Part shown: piece after piece, positions 61,490 through 64,000 of the stretch
How the letters are laid out: every line of letters starts with the position of its first letter
Position numbering within the stretch: position 1 is the first letter of the stretch
Assembly (NCBI RefSeq): GCF_945952095.1
Contig: NZ_CAMFHL010000008.1
Location: forward strand, 1 to 64,000
Source of the DNA: an uncultured Arsenicibacter sp.
GTDB taxonomy: Bacteria; Bacteroidota; Bacteroidia; Cytophagales; Spirosomataceae
Length of the DNA stretch: 64,000 nucleotides
Reading direction: 5' to 3'
Notes under the pieces: generated by a model
Seen by the model: the letters and a program-made list of their open reading frames with translations, nothing else
Told to the model about the DNA's origin: nothing
Databases searched by the model: none
Position numbers and translations under genes: made by a program

Positions 61490-62560
61490 TTATCGCTTAC
61501 TGGCAAGTGGATTCATCAACGTACTCAGAATACCTTCCATACCCGTTTTGATCGGGGTTTGGGTAGTTTTCTTCTGCGACCATACCGTCTCGGGGCGGCT
61601 TTGCAGCAGGGTAAAATTCTGACCGGCCGGCAGGTCGGCGTCCAGCGCCCATTCAATATCCTGCGGGCAGCCGTAGTGTTTTTCAATGGTTTTGGCTATC
61701 CGGCAAACGGCCTTTACTTCTTCCTCGGTCAGGCTCGGTTTTTCGGCACGCCCGGCCTCCACCTCACGCGTCAGTACGCGGCGGTTGATGCGGTCGGGCA
61801 CGTGTTCAATGGTTTTTACGTGTATCGTTGCCTTCACGATTTCGAGCATCACCTTATCGACCAGGAAATGGTCGGGGGTAACTTCGCCTGACACCACGGC
61901 CTCGCCAAGCCCCCACGACGCGTCGATCACAATCTTCGAGCGGTCGCCGTTGGTCGGGTTCAGGGTCATGGCTACACCGGCCGTCCGGGCATTCACCATT
62001 TTCTGCACCACCACACACATCAGCACATCATCTTCAGGAATGCCCTGATTCCGGCGGTAGTTGATGGCCCGGGATGTATACAGACTGGCCCAGCAGCGGC
62101 GGACGTGGTCAATTACCTCGTCTTCGCCCACCACCCAGAGGTAGGTGTCCTGTTGTCCGGCAAAACTGGCATCGGGTAAATCCTCGGCCGTTGCGCTCGA
62201 CCGCACTGCCACCGGCAGATCGGCGTCCATTCCCGCCATGCTGCACAGTTTCCGGTAAGACGCACGGATAGCCGCATCAACGTCGGCCGGCAGGGGTTTA
62301 TCCAGCAGCAGCTGCCGGATCGCCGCCGATTGCCGGTCAAGCCCGGCGATGTCCGTGCAGTCGATACCGTTGACAAGGCCGAGAATGGTATCGAACAGAT
62401 CAGAGGCATGTAAAAAGGCTGAATAGGCATGCGTCGTGACGCAAAAACCGACAGGAACCGGTAGCCGGGCCGCACTCATGCTGGCCAGACTAGCGCCTTT
62501 GCCCCCCAGAACAGGGTATTCAGCCGGCGTAGTTTCATCAAAAAATAAGGTAGGTTTCAT
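61490..62560 (-). CDS. PPDK_N ATP-binding subunit of an aryl phosphate synthase
   Basis: The product has 356 residues, equal to only the N-terminal nucleotide-binding third of PEP synthase. Marks are VLGGKGASLASMSAARLPVP at the start, VAVRSSATAEDLPDASFAGQ, VVQKMVNARTAGVAMTLNPT, DASWGLGEAVVSGEVTPDHF, and the end DIEWALDADL with LLQSRPETVW. No mobile His domain and no PEP-binding domain follow. With the separate His subunit it should phosphorylate a phenolic substrate, as the 40-kDa protein of Thauera phenylphosphate synthase does. The ATG at 62560 is preferred over a TTG four codons earlier. Confidence 0.87.
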   Translation of the reverse strand: MKPTLFFDETTPAEYPVLGGKGASLASMSAARLPVPVGFCVTTHAYSAFLHASDLFDTILGLVNGIDCTDIAGLDRQSAAIRQLLLDKPLPADVDAAIRASYRKLCSMAGMDADLPVAVRSSATAEDLPDASFAGQQDTYLWVVGEDEVIDHVRRCWASLYTSRAINYRRNQGIPEDDVLMCVVVQKMVNARTAGVAMTLNPTNGDRSKIVIDASWGLGEAVVSGEVTPDHFLVDKVMLEIVKATIHVKTIEHVPDRINRRVLTREVEAGRAEKPSLTEEEVKAVCRIAKTIEKHYGCPQDIEWALDADLPAGQNFTLLQSRPETVWSQKKTTQTPIKTGMEGILSTLMNPLASKR

Positions 62561-62642
62561 CAGGCTTATCAAGTATCAAGCAATCCAGCAACAATCATCC
62601 GGTATTCAGAACCTCTGGCACACAGCGCTACGCATGCAGTCC

Positions 62643-63875
62643 CTACACGTTCCACTCAACCTCCACGGCCACCGGCGCGCGGAACGACGTGTTAGGCGCG
62701 AACCGGAACTGCTGATCCGGTTTAATACGCAGGTCCGGCAGCAGGCGGGTCAGTTCTTCGAGCACAATCTTTGACTCCAGTTTGGCCAGGGGCGACCCGA
62801 GGCAAAAGTGAATGCCGTAGCCAAACGACAGGTGTTCCTTTGCGTTCGGCCGCTCAATGTCGAACGACTCTCCGTGTTCGAAGCGGTTTTCGTCACGGTT
62901 TCCGGAGCCCATAACCAGCAGAATATCGGCACCGGCCGGCACGTGCACGCCACCGATTTCGCCGTCTTCCAGGGCTTTGCGCCGCCACGACACAATCGAC
63001 GGTGAATAGCGCAGCACTTCTTCAATAGCGTTCGGTATCAGGGCCGGATTCGCGCACAGAGCCTCCCAGCCCTCGCGGTGAAGCAGCAACTCCCGGATGC
63101 CGTTGCCAATGAGCGACGTGGTTGTTTCATGACCGGCAAACAGCTGACTGTAACAGATAGCGGCAATTTCGCGGTCGCTGATGTCGTGCCCTTCAGCCTG
63201 CAAGCGTACCAGATCACCCGGCAGATCGTCGGTCGGGTTTTCCTTACGGAGCGCGACCAGTTGCTGGCAGTAATTCCAGTAATTGACCATGTTCTGCGCA
63301 TGTACCAGTTGTTCCTCTTCCGTCAGGTCGCCCCAGGTCATCAGCAACCGGCTCTCGGCCCAGCTCTTCACCTGTTGCACATCCTCATTCGGAACGCCCA
63401 GCAACATAAAAATCACCAGTGCGGGCAGGTCGTAGGCCAGCTGCCGCACCAGCTCGGCATGACCATCCTGTTCAAACCGGCCGATCATATCGATAGCCAG
63501 CAGGCGGATGCGCGGTTCCAGTTTTTTAAAGCGGCTCAGGTTAAAGGCCATACTCACAATCCGGCGGATACGCGTATGGTCAGGCGGCACCCGGCCCGAC
63601 AGGCCCGATAGCCCGATCATGCCCTGCGCTTCCATCAGTTGTTTTGCCTTCGGGGCAATCGGCCGGAACGGCGACTGGGCATTTTCGGAGGTATATACTT
63701 TCCAGTTGCTGAAAACAGCTTTGATGTCTTCGTAGCGCGTAACCACATAGTACCCCAGTTCTTCACTGAAAAAGACGGGTTGTTCTTCCCGCGCCTGCTT
63801 ATAAAACGGGAATGGATTGGTCAGATCGAATGGCTTGAACACCTCTTTTGTCTGATGGTAAGGGCAACCGCTCAT
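62643..63875 (-). CDS. Cytochrome P450, first gene of the cre-like operon
   Basis: The product has 410 residues. The I-helix has FAGHETTTSLIGNG, ExxR is in EEVLRYSPSIVSWRR, and the haem loop FGYGIHFCLG puts the iron ligand at Cys358. It is a soluble bacterial class I P450 fed by the ferredoxin and reductase genes of the same operon. Gene content points to a CreJ-like enzyme that hydroxylates the alkyl group of an aryl phosphate. The ATG at 63875 is chosen because an upstream TTG (63914) overlaps a TATCTTTG promoter box. The start MSGCPYHQ is common in such P450s. Substrate specificity cannot be read from the sequence by eye. Confidence 0.9.
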   Translation of the reverse strand: MSGCPYHQTKEVFKPFDLTNPFPFYKQAREEQPVFFSEELGYYVVTRYEDIKAVFSNWKVYTSENAQSPFRPIAPKAKQLMEAQGMIGLSGLSGRVPPDHTRIRRIVSMAFNLSRFKKLEPRIRLLAIDMIGRFEQDGHAELVRQLAYDLPALVIFMLLGVPNEDVQQVKSWAESRLLMTWGDLTEEEQLVHAQNMVNYWNYCQQLVALRKENPTDDLPGDLVRLQAEGHDISDREIAAICYSQLFAGHETTTSLIGNGIRELLLHREGWEALCANPALIPNAIEEVLRYSPSIVSWRRKALEDGEIGGVHVPAGADILLVMGSGNRDENRFEHGESFDIERPNAKEHLSFGYGIHFCLGSPLAKLESKIVLEELTRLLPDLRIKPDQQFRFAPNTSFRAPVAVEVEWNV

Positions 63876-63911
63876 ACTGTTTGTGCGTTGGTTGAGGTCG
63901 AAAACGTATGC

Positions 63912-63946
63912 CAAAGATAGGCCACCTTTCTTTGGTCTATCTTTGG
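63912..63946 (-). promoter_or_regulatory. -7 box and 10-bp inverted repeat upstream of the P450 operon
   Basis: On the minus strand TATCTTTG (63912-63919) is an exact TAnnTTTG match, 36 bp before the P450 ATG. It forms half of an inverted repeat, ccaaagatag (63911-63920) and ctatctttgg (63937-63946), spaced 16 bp apart. A regulator dimer bound here would cover the promoter. Confidence 0.45.
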
Positions 63947-64000
63947 TTTTTTTATGAGTTTTTCAACTTTTTTTAGCAAGATTCAGATAAAGCAGGCGAA

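Overview
The window reads as chromosomal DNA of a Bacteroidota bacterium, most likely a Spirosoma-like member of the Cytophagales. The signs are a SusC/SusD outer-membrane pair, LytTR/LytS-type two-component proteins, the ftsX-DUF3098-uppP-truB-ribF gene order, -7 promoter boxes of the form TAnnTTTG, little sign of Shine-Dalgarno sites, and many short palindromic repeats between genes. This placement is inferred from gene content and not from any search.

Layout. 1-10.3 kb: end of a LytTR regulator, SusC/SusD, asnS, a solitary nuoH, a DEAD-box helicase and a second LytTR regulator. 10.4-16.5 kb: a tripartite ABC efflux operon (TolC, HlyD-like adaptor, FtsX/MacB permease, ATPase) ending in a LytS-type kinase, with a convergent DUF2383 gene between that kinase and the regulator. 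16.6-30.5 kb: a six-PAS histidine kinase, PhzF isomerase, aldo/keto reductase, di-haem cytochrome c, lytic transglycosylase with a long structured leader, homoserine kinase, serine hydrolase and a cupredoxin/sugar-dehydrogenase-like pair. 30.7-34.7 kb: the ftsX to ribF housekeeping operon. 34.7-38.1 kb: a tectonin-type propeller, small unknown genes and an ECF-like sigma factor. 38.2-44 kb: DUF3237, a MetE-like protein, an aromatic-acid type MFS transporter, and a malonate set (matB broken by a deletion, madL, madM).

45-63.9 kb, nearly all on the minus strand, is the main feature. Nine close-packed genes (cytochrome P450, a split PEP-synthase-like pair, two paralogous HD-domain proteins, aldehyde dehydrogenase, SDR, 2Fe-2S ferredoxin, ferredoxin reductase) match in content the Corynebacterium cre system. 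That system phosphorylates 4-cresol, oxidises the aryl phosphate with a P450, removes the phosphate and oxidises the product to 4-hydroxybenzoate. Next to it lie an AraC-family regulator and pcaH, pcaG, pcaB, pcaDC (fused), pobA, pcaIJ (fused) and pcaF. Together these would take a 4-alkylphenol through 4-hydroxybenzoate and protocatechuate to succinyl-CoA and acetyl-CoA. The whole route in one Bacteroidota locus is the strongest finding.

Repeats are a second theme. There are at least four copies of one palindrome family, a second palindrome type, two inverted GAAAGAGT-type arrays and six tandem copies of a 92-bp unit. Several abut or supply the stop codons of neighbouring genes.
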